Assembly (NCBI GenBank): GCA_958510825.1 | Contig: OY294044.1 | Location: forward strand, 71,560,095-71,624,094 | DNA from: Brachypterus glaber | Taxonomy: Eukaryota; Arthropoda; Insecta; Coleoptera; Kateretidae | Length of the DNA stretch: 64,000 nt | Direction: 5' to 3' | Shown: positions 23,458 through 33,512 of the stretch, piece by piece | Layout: the number at the start of each line of letters is the position of its first letter | Numbering within the stretch: position 1 is the stretch's first letter | Position numbers and translations under genes: made by a program | Notes under the pieces: model-generated | Database searches by the model: none | The model's input: only the letters and a program-made list of their open reading frames with translations | What the model was told of the DNA's origin: nothing

Positions 23458-23634
23458 GAAGAAGAAGAAGAAGAAGAAGAAGAAGAAGAAGAAGAAGAAG
23501 AAGAAGAAGAAGAAGAAGAAGAAGAAGAAGAAGAAGAAGAAGAAGAAGAAGAAGAAGAAGAAGAAGAAGAAGAAGAAGAAGAAGAAGAAGGAGAAGAAGA
23601 AGAAGAAGAAGAAGAAGAAGAAGAAGAAGAAGAA
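23458..23634. repeat. (GAA)n microsatellite, 59 triplets
   Basis: 177 bp of GAA repeat with a single GGA interruption near 23590. It opens all three frames in each direction (poly-Arg, poly-Phe, poly-Ser), which are not genes. Long GAA:TTC tracts can adopt triplex structures. Confidence 0.97.
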
Positions 23635-24074
23635 TACATTTCTGGGAGATATTATGGGAGGATCTAGAATAGACATAAGGGAGAGGGGAGGGTTATCTTA
23701 TGACTTCTTGGAACGCGTTTGCAAGAACCTAATGGAATAACCCCTGGAAATTATTTTTCGTACAATATTCCTCACTTTTAAAAATCTCTATTCCTCAAGC
23801 GCATTTAAAGTATACGCCTGTACACAACATGATATGGAACTTTTTTTTAGTCATAATAATCCCAAATCGTCCACATTATCCATTTTTGTTCAAAATTTTA
23901 TCATATCTTACGATTGCAAAAAAATAACACTAGTATAATTTATCTCAAATTTTACGTATCAACATTGTCTTAAATTAGTGTTTTTTTGAAAAATCGTTTG
24001 ACATAATTGTTGTTTAAAAATGTTTCAATAACTTAGTGCAAGATTTTTTTGACATTAATATGTTTGGACTTTTG

Positions 24075-24312
24075 TTTGGAACCGTTACGAAAAAGTTTTC
24101 CAAAAAGTGTCCCAAAATTATGTCCCAAAAAGTGTCCCCAAATATATGCCACCATAGGCCATAGGCCATTAAATGTTTTAGACGGGGGGGTAGGGGGCTG
24201 GAACCGTTACGAAAAAGTGTCCCAAACAGTGCCTAAAAAGTCATAGGCCATAGGCCGTTTTTGACGGGAGGTAGGGGGCTGGAACCGTTACAAAAAAGTG
24301 TCCCAAAATTAT
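24075..24312. repeat. roughly 110-bp minisatellite
   Basis: Units share GGAACCGTTACGAAAAAGT, GTCCCAAA, CATAGGCCATAGGCC and GACGGGGGGGTAGGGGGCT. Two full units and a third partial are visible, with internal duplications of CATAGGC. Confidence 0.7.
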
Positions 24313-24404
24313 GTGACGCTTACGATATTAAGAAATATAATGCTTAAAACATATTTATGTTATCGCGGATTTATTTACTTGTACAGTAGAACGTTTTTTT
24401 AATT

Positions 24405-24410
<6 letters not shown>

Positions 24411-24466
<56 letters not shown>
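24411..24466. repeat. (TA)n microsatellite
   Basis: Pure AT/TA run of 56 bp after a T-rich tract. Confidence 0.95.
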
Positions 24467-24468
<2 letters not shown>

Positions 24469-24720
24469 ATCCTTAATTAAAAATACATAAAAAAGGTACT
24501 CTTTATTTATGTAACACCGTAGGGCCCACCATTCTCGAGAAAATTGAAGTTAAAAATTTTTTAACAGTGACATCGACTAATCTCCTTGTGACTAAATGAG
24601 TTAATAAAAATAAACCATCGTGTGGTAAAAGAATTTTATGCAGTATTAAGCGGTTATAACTTTGTTAGATATACCATTTATTAACCTCGTTGTTAGAATT
24701 TCATACACATTTTTCTAAAA

Positions 24721-24722
<2 letters not shown>

Positions 24723-24770
<48 letters not shown>

Positions 24771-25128
24771 AAAATCCTCTATTATCCTCTCTATTTTTCC
24801 CTTTTCTATTATCTATCTTTTTGTATTTACCTGTTTCTCTGTTGCTTTTTCTCTTTATCCTTTGCTCAATTTTTCTTTTATCCCCTTGTCTATGTTTTTC
24901 TTTTTATTTCACTTTTTCTGTATTTCTTTGTCTTTCTCCCTCGTTGTGCCTTTTTCTATCGTTTTCTCATTATTTTTGTTTGTCTCTTTCGATTTCTTTT
25001 TCTCTTTATTTCTCCTACTCTTGTTTTTTCTCTTTCTTTCACTTTATCTCTTTTTTATTTCACTTTATATATCTTTCTCTCCCCTCTTTCTCTCTTTTTC
25101 TTTTTCTTTCGCTACTTTATTTTTTTTT
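24723..25128. repeat. (CT)n tract grading into a 400-bp pyrimidine-rich strand
   Basis: 24723-24769 is a pure CT repeat. The next 360 bp on the + strand are strongly T/C-biased, with CTCTTT and TTTCTC recurring. All three + frames stay open (99-146 residues of Leu/Phe/Ser), which follows from the composition. I read it as a decayed microsatellite, not a membrane-protein gene. Confidence 0.85.
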
Positions 25129-25690
25129 AAACTGTTGTATCTCGAAACTAGGTCAGTTTAATAAGCGGCTTAAGCCTTCTCACCCTTGCTATTAAAGCTC
25201 GCAATGCCCCTGTGACTTGATACGTTATTGAATTGACCTACACGCTGAAAAATATAGTCTTAAATCAAGAATTTGGTGATTTGTATTTAACGAAGGGAAT
25301 ATACTCTTTTTTTAGGGATACCATATTCTTATCATTTCATATTTGGAAATATATTCTTCTTTTAAGCATACCATATTTTTTTCCTTTTGTATTTGAAGCA
25401 AAATTTTGCAGTGTACTGCCAAGTTATGAATATACAGCTAAGACAGCTAGTAGATAATTTTCATAGAAACAAATGAGCAGTAATGGGTTTCTATCTAAAT
25501 TATGTCATAGTTAATTTTAACATAACATTCATAATTTCGCCGTTATAGCACTAAAGTAGACAATTAAAGAAGTGACGTGATAAGATTGAGGACATGGTTC
25601 AAAGTCCTTAAATATTAAAAAGCCTTTAAAAAAGTTCAATCTCGTTTTTTATGCTATTCTATCACAATGAATTAATTTTAAAGTTGATCT
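25129..25690. other. gene-free stretch before the LTR element
   Basis: AT-rich, with no repeat family or gene recognised. The 74-residue frame at 25233-25457 has no features. Confidence 0.4.
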
Positions 25691-25694
25691 ATTA
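25691..25694. other. target-site duplication, left (ATTA)
   Basis: ATTA directly precedes the 5' LTR and recurs directly after the 3' LTR at 33513-33516. A 4-bp duplication is usual for Ty3/Gypsy-type integration. Confidence 0.8.
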
Positions 25695-26810
25695 TGTAAC
25701 AGAGTGGTCACCCTGTATATATTGAGTATTTATATTTTTATTTGTATGGTTATTGAACGTGACATAGCATTGTTCTTAACGGGCGGTTTGCTGTTTATTT
25801 TTACAGATGCTAATATTATTAGTTTTTGGGAAGCTTGCATTTTGTGTAATTGAGGCGTTTACATAAAAAGGGTGTACATTTTTATTAGATTAATTAATTG
25901 GTTATTTCGGTTTTCTTAATTAATAAATATGGGAATATCTTTAATGATGTTGTTTTAGATACTGGCAATAGTTAGGGATTGTTTGTAAAAATGGTTTTTT
26001 CTACTTCGAAGCAATGTCATGAAAATCAATATCAATCAATATGTAGAAATAGTTTTTTTAATCATTTCGCTTAATTAAATTTAAATTCATTTTCAGTAAT
26101 TTAAAGTAATTCAGTTTATTTTGATCGAAAACTCCTCAGATATTTTTTGTTTATAGTTTTATGACTGGTATATCAGCATCTTTGGGAAGGGACGTTTTGC
26201 CTGTGTTTAGTTATGGTCAAAAATGGGATTCGAAAATATGTAGTCGTCTAGTTAAGTTGGGCCTTAGGGAAATTAGAATTAACGTAATATGTGAAAATTT
26301 AAAGTAAAATTTAGAGTCGCGCGTATAGAAATATCTGAAGGGTAAAGATGCTATTTATTCATAATTTTTTTCATTTCAAATTAAAATATTTTGTTGTTTT
26401 TTATTTGTTTTCAACTTTTCATTTTTCTTTGAATTAAATTCTTTTCATTGTTGTTTAATCCTTTTGTTTTATTGGCAAGATATATTTTAATTAATTTAAA
26501 ATATATTTGAAGTTTTTTACCTTTCACATTTCTATATAAAGTTAGTGATATTGGAAGACATCGAAGAAACATCTAAGAAAGTCAGATAAGTATTAAATAG
26601 TAATTAGATTCTTATATTAACATTTGTTATCATATGATATATGATATTGTGATAATATTATGTAGTATTATTACTGGTGGCACGCTACCCAAATAGCAAC
26701 TATACAGCTATTTGCATTTGATACGCCTCCAAATAATAGTGTGTGGTTCTAAATTAATGTCTTAGATAATTAATATTTTTGGCTATAATTGGGACCAGCA
26801 CCCTATTACA
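25695..26810 (+). repeat. 5' LTR (1116 bp)
   Basis: Starts TGTAACAGAGTGGTCACC and ends GGGACCAGCACCCTATTACA, with terminal inverted TGTAA/TTACA. It carries TATATAAA at 26533-26540, a plausible promoter. Compared with the 3' LTR it has an extra 7 bp near 26619 and three base differences. Confidence 0.95.
26533..26540 (+). promoter_or_regulatory. TATA box of the 5' LTR
   Basis: TATATAAA in the context TTTCTATATAAAGTTAGTG, about 280 bp before the LTR end and 560 bp before the Gag start. The same box is in the 3' LTR at 33242-33249. Position fits a U3/R boundary; the start site itself is not identifiable by eye. Confidence 0.5.
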
Positions 26811-26813
26811 AAT

Positions 26814-26832
26814 TGGTGGACAGCGGAAACGC
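26814..26832 (+). other. primer-binding-site candidate
   Basis: TGGTGGACAGCGGAAAC begins four bases after the LTR end. A TGG start (complement of the tRNA CCA tail) at this distance is the normal layout. I could not assign the tRNA. Confidence 0.5.
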
Positions 26833-27102
26833 GTTAAATAACGCTGGGTTTTATTTTTTTTACGTTTTTATAGTTTTTTTTTTGCGTTTTAATGAGGAAT
26901 TTTCAGTTTTCACATATTTCTGTTTTTTTGGTAACCGATTCGTTAGTTTTACGTAAAAGTACGAACAGGTATAAGTGTTTTTTGTGTGGATTTTAAAGTT
27001 AAGTGTTTTAGCGATTTCCTTGCGGTAATTTTTAATTTTTGTTTTAGACTATAGATATTTGTTTTTCCCCAAGGTAAATTTATTTAATTATTTTATAACA
27101 AA

Positions 27103-27918
27103 ATGTGTTGCGAATGTTGCAAAAAGATGACTCAAGTGAAAAAGAGCAATTTTTCCTTTGACTTAGTAGAAAATTTTTCAGGTGGTCCCGATTTTTCATT
27201 ATTTTTTACTGCCATAGATATTGTTGCTAAAAATAATAGTTTGACGGAGCAAGAGACAATAGATTTAATTATTTTGAAATTAAGAGGTCAGGCATTGGTT
27301 TATTTTCACGCTTTACGAGAAAATGAACGCCCCACTAATTTGGTGGATTTAAAACAGTTTTTTAGTAGAATTTATACGAAAAAGGTTAATTTTTTTGATA
27401 TTAAAAAGGAAATGTCCACTTGTATTCGTTTAAATGATGAACCGTTAGCAAATTTTGTAATTCGTTTAAAAATATTGGCAAATAAAATGTTTTCAGATAA
27501 ATTGTGTCCTGAAGATCAAATAGTTTATAATCGTCTTATCTTAGATCAGTTTTTTGAAGGTATAGATACAGTTTTAGCTAATGAAATACTTAGTAGCGAT
27601 AAATTTTTTAGCGTCGATGAAGCATTGCAAGCTGGGGAGAATATACTAGAAATTAGAACTAGATTAATTAAACAAACTTTTCACGATCAATTTATAGAAT
27701 TTCAGGATAATCTCAAAATATCTGTTTTACACAATGAAATAAATAATAATAATAATAATGAATTTTGCGGTAATAATAGTAATAATGATAGAAACGGTTA
27801 TAATATTAATAGTAATTATAATTTTAAACCTAGGTATAATAAAACACGCAATAGGTACAATAATTTTTATGATGGGCGGAAATTTCAAAGGTACAATCCG
27901 GTAGGGTACCGAAATTAG
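27103..27918 (+). CDS. gag: Gag-like capsid protein of the LTR element
   Basis: 271 residues from the first ATG after a 290-bp leader. Structural protein expected to form the particle that packages element RNA. Residues 55-130 match the retrotransposon Gag capsid pattern: KLRGQALVYFHAL (59-71), NLVDLKQFF (79-87), LANFVIRLKILANKM (115-129). The N-terminus MCCECCKKM is unusually Cys-rich. There is no CCHC zinc knuckle; the C-terminal part (213-271) is rich in Asn with scattered Arg/Lys, a likely nucleic-acid-binding tail, as in some insect Gypsy-type Gags. The stop TAG at 27916-27918 lies inside the start of the macrodomain frame, so a +1 shift there would give a Gag-macrodomain fusion. Not confused with a host gene, because it sits between LTRs and is intronless. 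Confidence 0.85.
   Translation: MCCECCKKMTQVKKSNFSFDLVENFSGGPDFSLFFTAIDIVAKNNSLTEQETIDLIILKLRGQALVYFHALRENERPTNLVDLKQFFSRIYTKKVNFFDIKKEMSTCIRLNDEPLANFVIRLKILANKMFSDKLCPEDQIVYNRLILDQFFEGIDTVLANEILSSDKFFSVDEALQAGENILEIRTRLIKQTFHDQFIEFQDNLKISVLHNEINNNNNNEFCGNNSNNDRNGYNINSNYNFKPRYNKTRNRYNNFYDGRKFQRYNPVGYRN
27905..27918 (+). promoter_or_regulatory. Gag/macrodomain frame overlap, possible +1 recoding site
   Basis: The macrodomain frame opens after its own TAG at 27902-27904 and the Gag frame closes at TAG 27916-27918. A shift from Gag to macrodomain must occur within GGGTACCGAAATTAG. Moving one base forward at AAT-T before the TAG would read ATT-AGA. No classical -1 slippery heptamer fits, because the needed shift is +1. 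A single-base indel in this copy is the alternative. Confidence 0.4.
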
Positions 27919-28561
27919 AGATCAGGATAATTACGAATATTTTAAATCAATTAATTACAAAGCGGACGATTACAAAATTAAGGAAAAGTACCAAGACATA
28001 TTTTTGTGCCCGGAAAATGTTTCTCTCGCTCACTGTGTTTCAGAAGATTTAGATATGAATAAAGGAATTGCAACTCAATTTATGTCAAAATTTGGTAAAT
28101 TAGAACAATTAAGAAATCAAAAAGTTCGTACAGGCGGTTTGGCAGTTTTGAAGGATAATGATAGGTTTATTTATTATTTGGTAACGAAAAAGTATTCATA
28201 CGAAAAGCTGACATATGAAATTTTGTGGAAGACACTTTTAAAGCTAAGAAATCACGTAATTAAAAACAATGTTAAATATTTGGGTTTGCCAAGAATAGGA
28301 TGTGGTTTAGATCAGCTTAATTGGGTTAAAGTAAAGGATATGATTTGTTATATTTTTAAAGACGTTGATGTTAATGTTACGATTTTCTCATATCCGCTTA
28401 GAGCAAGATTATCAGTTTATAGTAATTTAAATAGCCAACAAGTACATTTTGAGTCGGATTATTATGGGACTAATACCGAAAACGAATCACATATAATTAC
28501 GCACAATCCGGAAGCTATCGGTACATTTTCAGGTAGAGATGAATATTATATTAGGTACTGA
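27905..28561 (+). CDS. TARG1/OARD1-like macrodomain (ADP-ribose hydrolase) in an LTR element
   Basis: Frame open from 27905 and overlapping the Gag stop by 14 bp in +1 phase. It has no ATG before 28055; a TTG is at 28004. The domain starts near 27971 (YKIKEKYQDIFLCPENV), upstream of either start, which favours expression as a Gag fusion. Landmarks: SLAHCVSEDLDMNKGIA, VTKKYSYEKLTYE and LPRIGCGLDQLNW, which match the TARG1/OARD1 class of macrodomains. That class removes ADP-ribose esters from Asp/Glu and related adducts, using a Lys and an Asp. Here these are Lys at 28187-28189 and Asp at 28310-28312, 41 residues apart as in human TARG1 (K84, D125). A roughly 45-residue tail rich in Asn/Glu/Tyr follows the fold. 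Domain length (about 147) fits the family (about 150). Base composition is as AT-rich as gag. Substrate in the element's life cycle is unknown. Confidence 0.85.
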   Translation, partial: GTEIRDQDNYEYFKSINYKADDYKIKEKYQDIFLCPENVSLAHCVSEDLDMNKGIATQFMSKFGKLEQLRNQKVRTGGLAVLKDNDRFIYYLVTKKYSYEKLTYEILWKTLLKLRNHVIKNNVKYLGLPRIGCGLDQLNWVKVKDMICYIFKDVDVNVTIFSYPLRARLSVYSNLNSQQVHFESDYYGTNTENESHIITHNPEAIGTFSGRDEYYIRY

Positions 28562-31500
28562 CTGTTGTTTTAAAAGGTGAAATTTAATTATAATAACTAG
28601 ACCGAAGTTTTTGCATATGAGTAGAAACGTAGTGTTGTATTATTACGATATTTTTTTTAGTAAAAAAGATCAGAAAATTGTTGAAAATATGTGTTTCCTT
28701 GTAAGTTATTTTCGAAAATATTATTTGTTTGAATTTATTGTCTTTATTTTAAAGTTTTGTTTATACAAACTAGTATTTAGATATTTTTTTACCCCAAAAA
28801 TCCTAAGCGTCACTTATTTTAGGCCCTAACTGCCCACATGTAAAAACATGTGCTGTGAACCTTTTTGTGCAGGTCAAGAATTTGTACATTTAAACCCTTT
28901 AATTCAATATTTTGTGTAAAGTATTTTTAAAATTTATAATGAAATTTTAAGATAATAGACGTATTAATATTTTACAAATGAGAAAAGCATAATTTCATGT
29001 TAAAAATAGTTTTTATCGTCATTAAGCTTAAAAAAAGCTTATTTTAACGTTTAGCGTAAATATTATTGAATAATTTTTGAAAGTTAATTTTCTGATCTAT
29101 TTTTTGTGTATAATTGTCATTAAGCTACAACTCGCTAATATTTTTTTTAGATAAAGTAGTAATCTACTAAAAAGACCATACGTTTTTTTTAAATATATAT
29201 ATATATTTTTTTTTTCATTGAAGTGGCAAAGTTTTGTTTAATTTTGATAAACCTAATTATATTGGATTTGTTTTAAAAAGTTTATGTGCAGAGAGTAGTT
29301 TTGAAATACAGTTTTAATATTTGCAGTTATGAAGAAATTTAGTTATAACAAGGCTTAAAATTGGCATAAGTTGCAGTTAAATATATTTTCCAAGAAATTA
29401 TTAGTTTTTAACGTTTGTTTTATTTTTAAAATATAAATAAATGTTTTTTTGAAGTTATTTTTGCAGTTATCGATAGTACTCAAATGTTAAGTAATAATTA
29501 TTGCATATGTTATGTTTTATGTCTGTATGTTAAGGTGGCCACCGAGAATAAATGTGCGTATGATTGGTTGAATAAAAGTCTATGAATGCTAATGCAAAAT
29601 TTTGTTTTGTTTTGGGCATTGAAATGCGTAATATCTTGTTTTTTTAAAAAATTGTCGTTTTTTTTGAAGATACTATCAATAACTGAATATTTTTTTTTTA
29701 AAGTTTTAAGTATTTTCAAGTTTTTGATTGATAAAGTACAATCAGTTTTTTAAGAAAAGTCTAAATGAATGTTATAGAAATTAAAATTTATCTTTTGCAC
29801 ATAATTTTGTTAATTTTTGATTTTTTACGAGTTTTTTTTTATATAAAATTACATTTTTTCAGTATCGTAATAAGAATAAGAAGCGCAATAAGAAACGTTT
29901 ACTTTGGTTATAATAAATTTTGAGTATATGAGTTCTTGGGTTAGCGAGTTATTTTTTTTTTTTTTAAGTAATATTGAGTTACGTTTTTTGAAAAGTTTGT
30001 AATCTGCATAAATTTCAGTTAGAAAAATAGGAATTGATTTAATTTTTAAGGTTTGAAGCTGAAACCTCTGTTTAAAACAGACTAATTTATCAATGAAAGT
30101 ATTTTGCAATAATATTTGAACCTAGAAGTCTAAATGAAAGATTGTAGCTATATTTTTTTAAACTGATTAACAACCATAAGATATGGACTAATCAAGTATA
30201 GCTTATATCATTTGTAGTGTTACAAACACGTTTTCTTTTGAAAAGTTTTGAGTGGAAAATATCGTAATAAATATTTGTTAATTTTTCAGAATGATGTATT
30301 AATGTAATAATTTGATTAAGTTTTATTGGTTTATGTAGTAGGAAGTATTTAAAGTTTTTAGAGATTTCGAAATGAATTATAAAAAGGTATAGTTATAAAA
30401 GAGGTTTTATTGAGTTTATAGGTATATTTTTATACATTTGCTTCAAAAGTTAAGCAAATTAAGAATTTAAAATGAGTTTTTGTTCATAATTTACAGTCGA
30501 AATAAAATGTTTAGCAGAAGCTAAAAGTGTTAGTATGGTATACCATAAAAGTATTGTTGTAATTAAAAAGTATATACCGGTATAAAAAGTAAAATAAAAG
30601 ATACATTTACCTATGAGTAGATAAATAAGAGAAATAAGGTAAAATAAGTGAAATAAAATAATTTGATAAATAAATTAGTAAATATTGGGTATAATAAGTA
30701 AAAGAATAGGTACATATACATATGGGTAGATAAATAAGAGAAGTAAGGTAAAATAAGGAAAATAAAATAAGTTAATAAATAAATTAGTAAATATTGAGTA
30801 TAATAAATAAACTAATGAGTAAATAATTAGGAAATAAAAAATGAGTAAATAATGGAACTAGTATTTTTGGTTATCGTTACGTGATCATTATACCAATTGA
30901 AACAAATTAAGACTAGTTACAGGAACGCTATAGCTACGTTCTAATTGCAATATGGAATAAAAATAAGGGTAATAATTACTATCTTGTTACATGTTTGTAA
31001 TGCACATTTTAAATCATTTTTGTAATATAACCCTGGTAATCATTTTGTTGAGTAGTTGCGTAATTAAGCAACTTTGTTATTTCTATTTAGTAAAAAAGTT
31101 AAAAGTAATGTTTTTGGTAGAAAATATAATTCAGTTAATAATCAGAATATTTTTAATTGTTTTAAGACCGTAAAGTAATATAATTAGTGAGATCTACGTA
31201 ATAACAACTCATGAATGGCAACGGTTACAATTATTTAGGTAAAATTCACAAAGAATACTAGTTGAGAGATATGTAAATATATATGAGAATAAAGAATAAT
31301 TATGTTAAAGATTAATTAGTTAATTAATTAATTAGAGTACTAGTACATTAGTTATATTTAATAAGAGGTACCTCACGAACACAAACACGAATAGAAACTT
31401 GAATCAAATTTTAGCTGAAGTTTTTAATGAAGTTTTTTGACATTTTTTGAAGTTTTGTTTAGAATAGAGTTTTATAAGCAGTTAAAATAAAGAAATCAAA

Positions 31501-32388
31501 TGTTTGTAATTACGATTCAATTATTAATGAAACTTTAGGCAAAAATTACGAATAGTAATTTAGTTTTTTTTTGTGTGTATACATATGTGTTTTTTATTAT
31601 GAGAAAAGTTTTGCGTTTATTATGGAATTAATTAAATTTTAGGTATAAATAGTAATGCTTTGTTTCTAATGTTTTTTATGAGTTTTAGGTTTGGTTTGTC
31701 AATAATTATTCTGTGTTGAGAAAAGATATTTGAATAACGAAAAGTTTTTGTCAAGTTAAGGTTGTTGGTTGTATCCAAACTTCAGGAGTTTGTGGAAGTG
31801 CTGACAATGTGATCAGAAGAAGTTAGTAGTTAAACTTTAAGCTTGCTGAAGTTACCTTAAAGGTTGGGTAAAGTTAAAAGTTTTTCTAGGATTTTGAAGT
31901 TATTATGGAGTTGTACTGAAGTTACACTGATACACCGATGCTTGACAGGCACTTGATATTTTCCCGTCTTCTCGTGAAAACTGGGGAAATAAAATTTAGT
32001 TTGAACGTATTAATTTTTTTTTGTTACAGTTCCGTTCCTTTTTCTTTTGTTTTGGTTGTTTTCCATATTCATTCCGTAGATGATGGTAACGCTAATAGAG
32101 AAGAATAATATTAATCACTTTAGATTTTTGTGCTACTTGGGATTGAATTGAGTAGGTTCTATAGTAGTTCATTAATTTGAATATGGGTTTTTATTATAAG
32201 AGACTGATTGAGTAGGTCTCAAGAAGAATTAGCGTTGGTTTGTCTGAGTGCCAGAGTTAGGAGTGAAGATTATAGAAGAAAGAAGAAGATGATGTCAATT
32301 TCAGAAGATTTATATTGCCATTTTGTTTTGTATAAATAGTATCTAAATCAATTAATTTAAAGTTTTGTTCAAATTAATCTGATTTTTT
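28562..32388 (+). other. non-coding internal region of the LTR element
   Basis: 3.8 kb of AT-rich sequence where pol would normally lie. No frame reaches 90 residues and none resembles protease, RT, RNase H or integrase. It contains a tandem pair with 109-bp spacing at about 30610-30820 (GTAGATAAATAAGAGAA in each), a TTAATTAATTAATTAG run at 31315, and a GC-richer patch with a short stem (ATTTTCCC/GGGGAAAT) at 31951-31995. It may serve as packaging or spacer RNA. Confidence 0.7.
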
Positions 32389-32403
32389 AAAAGGGGGGAG
32401 TAT
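32389..32403 (+). other. polypurine tract
   Basis: AAAAGGGGGGAGTAT directly before the TG of the 3' LTR; the expected primer site for plus-strand synthesis. Confidence 0.8.
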
Positions 32404-33512
32404 TGTAACAGAGTGGTCACCCTGTATATATTGAGTATTTATATTTTTATTTGTATGGTTATTGAACGTGACATAGCATTGTTCTTAACGGGCGGTTTGC
32501 TGTTTATTTTTACAGATGCTAATATTATTAGTTTTTGGGAAGCTTGCATTTTGTGTAATTGAGGCGTTTACATAAAAAGGGTGTACATTTTTATTAGATT
32601 AATTAATTGGTTATTTCGGTTTTCTTAATTAATAAATATGGGAATATCTTTAATGATGTTGTTTTAGATACTGGCAATAGTTAGGGATTGTTTGTAAAAA
32701 TGGTTTTTTCTACTTCGAAGCAATGTCATGAAAATCAATATCAATCAATATGTAGAAGTAGTTTTTTTAATCATTTCGCTTAATTAAATTTAAATTCATT
32801 TTCAGTAATTTAAAGTAATTCAGTTTATTTTGATCGAAAACTCCTCAGATATTTTTTGTTTATAGTTTTATGACTGGTATATCAGCATCTTTGGGAAGGG
32901 ACGTTTTGCCTGTGTTTAGTTATGGTCAAAAATGGGATTCGAAAATATGTAGTCGTCTAGTTAAGTTGGGCCTTAGGGAAATTAGAATTAACGTAATATG
33001 TGAAAATTTAAAGTAAAATTTAGAGTCGCGCGTATAGAAATATCTGAAGGGTAAAGATGCTATTTATTCATAATTTTTTTCATTTCAAATTAAAATATTT
33101 TGTTGTTTTTTATTTGTTTTTAACTTTTCATTTTTCTTTGAATTAAATTCTTTTCATTGTTGTTTAATCCTTTTGTTTTATTGGCAAGATATATTTTAAT
33201 TAATTTAAAATATATTTGAAGTTTTTTACCTTTCACATTTCTATATAAAGTTAGTGATATTGGAAGACATAGAAGAAACATCTAAGAAAGTCAGATAAGT
33301 ATTAAATAGTAATTAGATTCTTATATTGTTATCATATGATATATGATATTGTGATAATATTATGTAGTATTATTACTGGTGGCACGCTACCCAAATAGCA
33401 ACTATACAGCTATTTGCATTTGATACGCCTCCAAATAATAGTGTGTGGTTCTAAATTAATGTCTTAGATAATTAATATTTTTGGCTATAATTGGGACCAG
33501 CACCCTATTACA
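32404..33512 (+). repeat. 3' LTR (1109 bp)
   Basis: Same ends and TATA box (33242-33249) as the 5' LTR, three substitutions apart, lacking 7 bp near 33328. Followed by ATTA at 33513-33516. Confidence 0.95.

Larger units (their letters stand above)
25695..33512 (+). mobile_element. complete non-autonomous LTR retrotransposon encoding Gag and a macrodomain
   Basis: 7.8 kb with two near-identical LTRs beginning TGTAACAGAG and ending CCCTATTACA, 4-bp ATTA target duplications, a PBS candidate right after the 5' LTR and a purine tract right before the 3' LTR. Coding content is a Gag frame (27103-27918) and an overlapping +1-frame macrodomain (27905-28561). No frame for protease, RT, RNase H, integrase or envelope exists on either strand; the longest other frames are below 90 residues. 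LTR divergence is three substitutions (26049/32758, 26412/33121, 26562/33271) and one 7-bp indel. The element is therefore young, and loss of pol probably predates insertion. The 4-bp duplication and Gag type suggest a Ty3/Gypsy relative mobilised in trans. Confidence 0.93.

Noticed and set aside
23416..23676. Poly-Phe, poly-Arg and poly-Ser frames
   Set aside because: Translations of the GAA microsatellite.
24690..25195. Three long hydrophobic + strand frames resembling membrane proteins
   Set aside because: All three phases are open at once because the strand is nearly pure pyrimidine; there is no start context or motif.
25701..25722. GGTCACCCTGTATAT at the LTR start resembling the CACCCTGTAT repeat family
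   Set aside because: Only about 15 bp match and they lie inside the LTR; more likely chance than shared origin.
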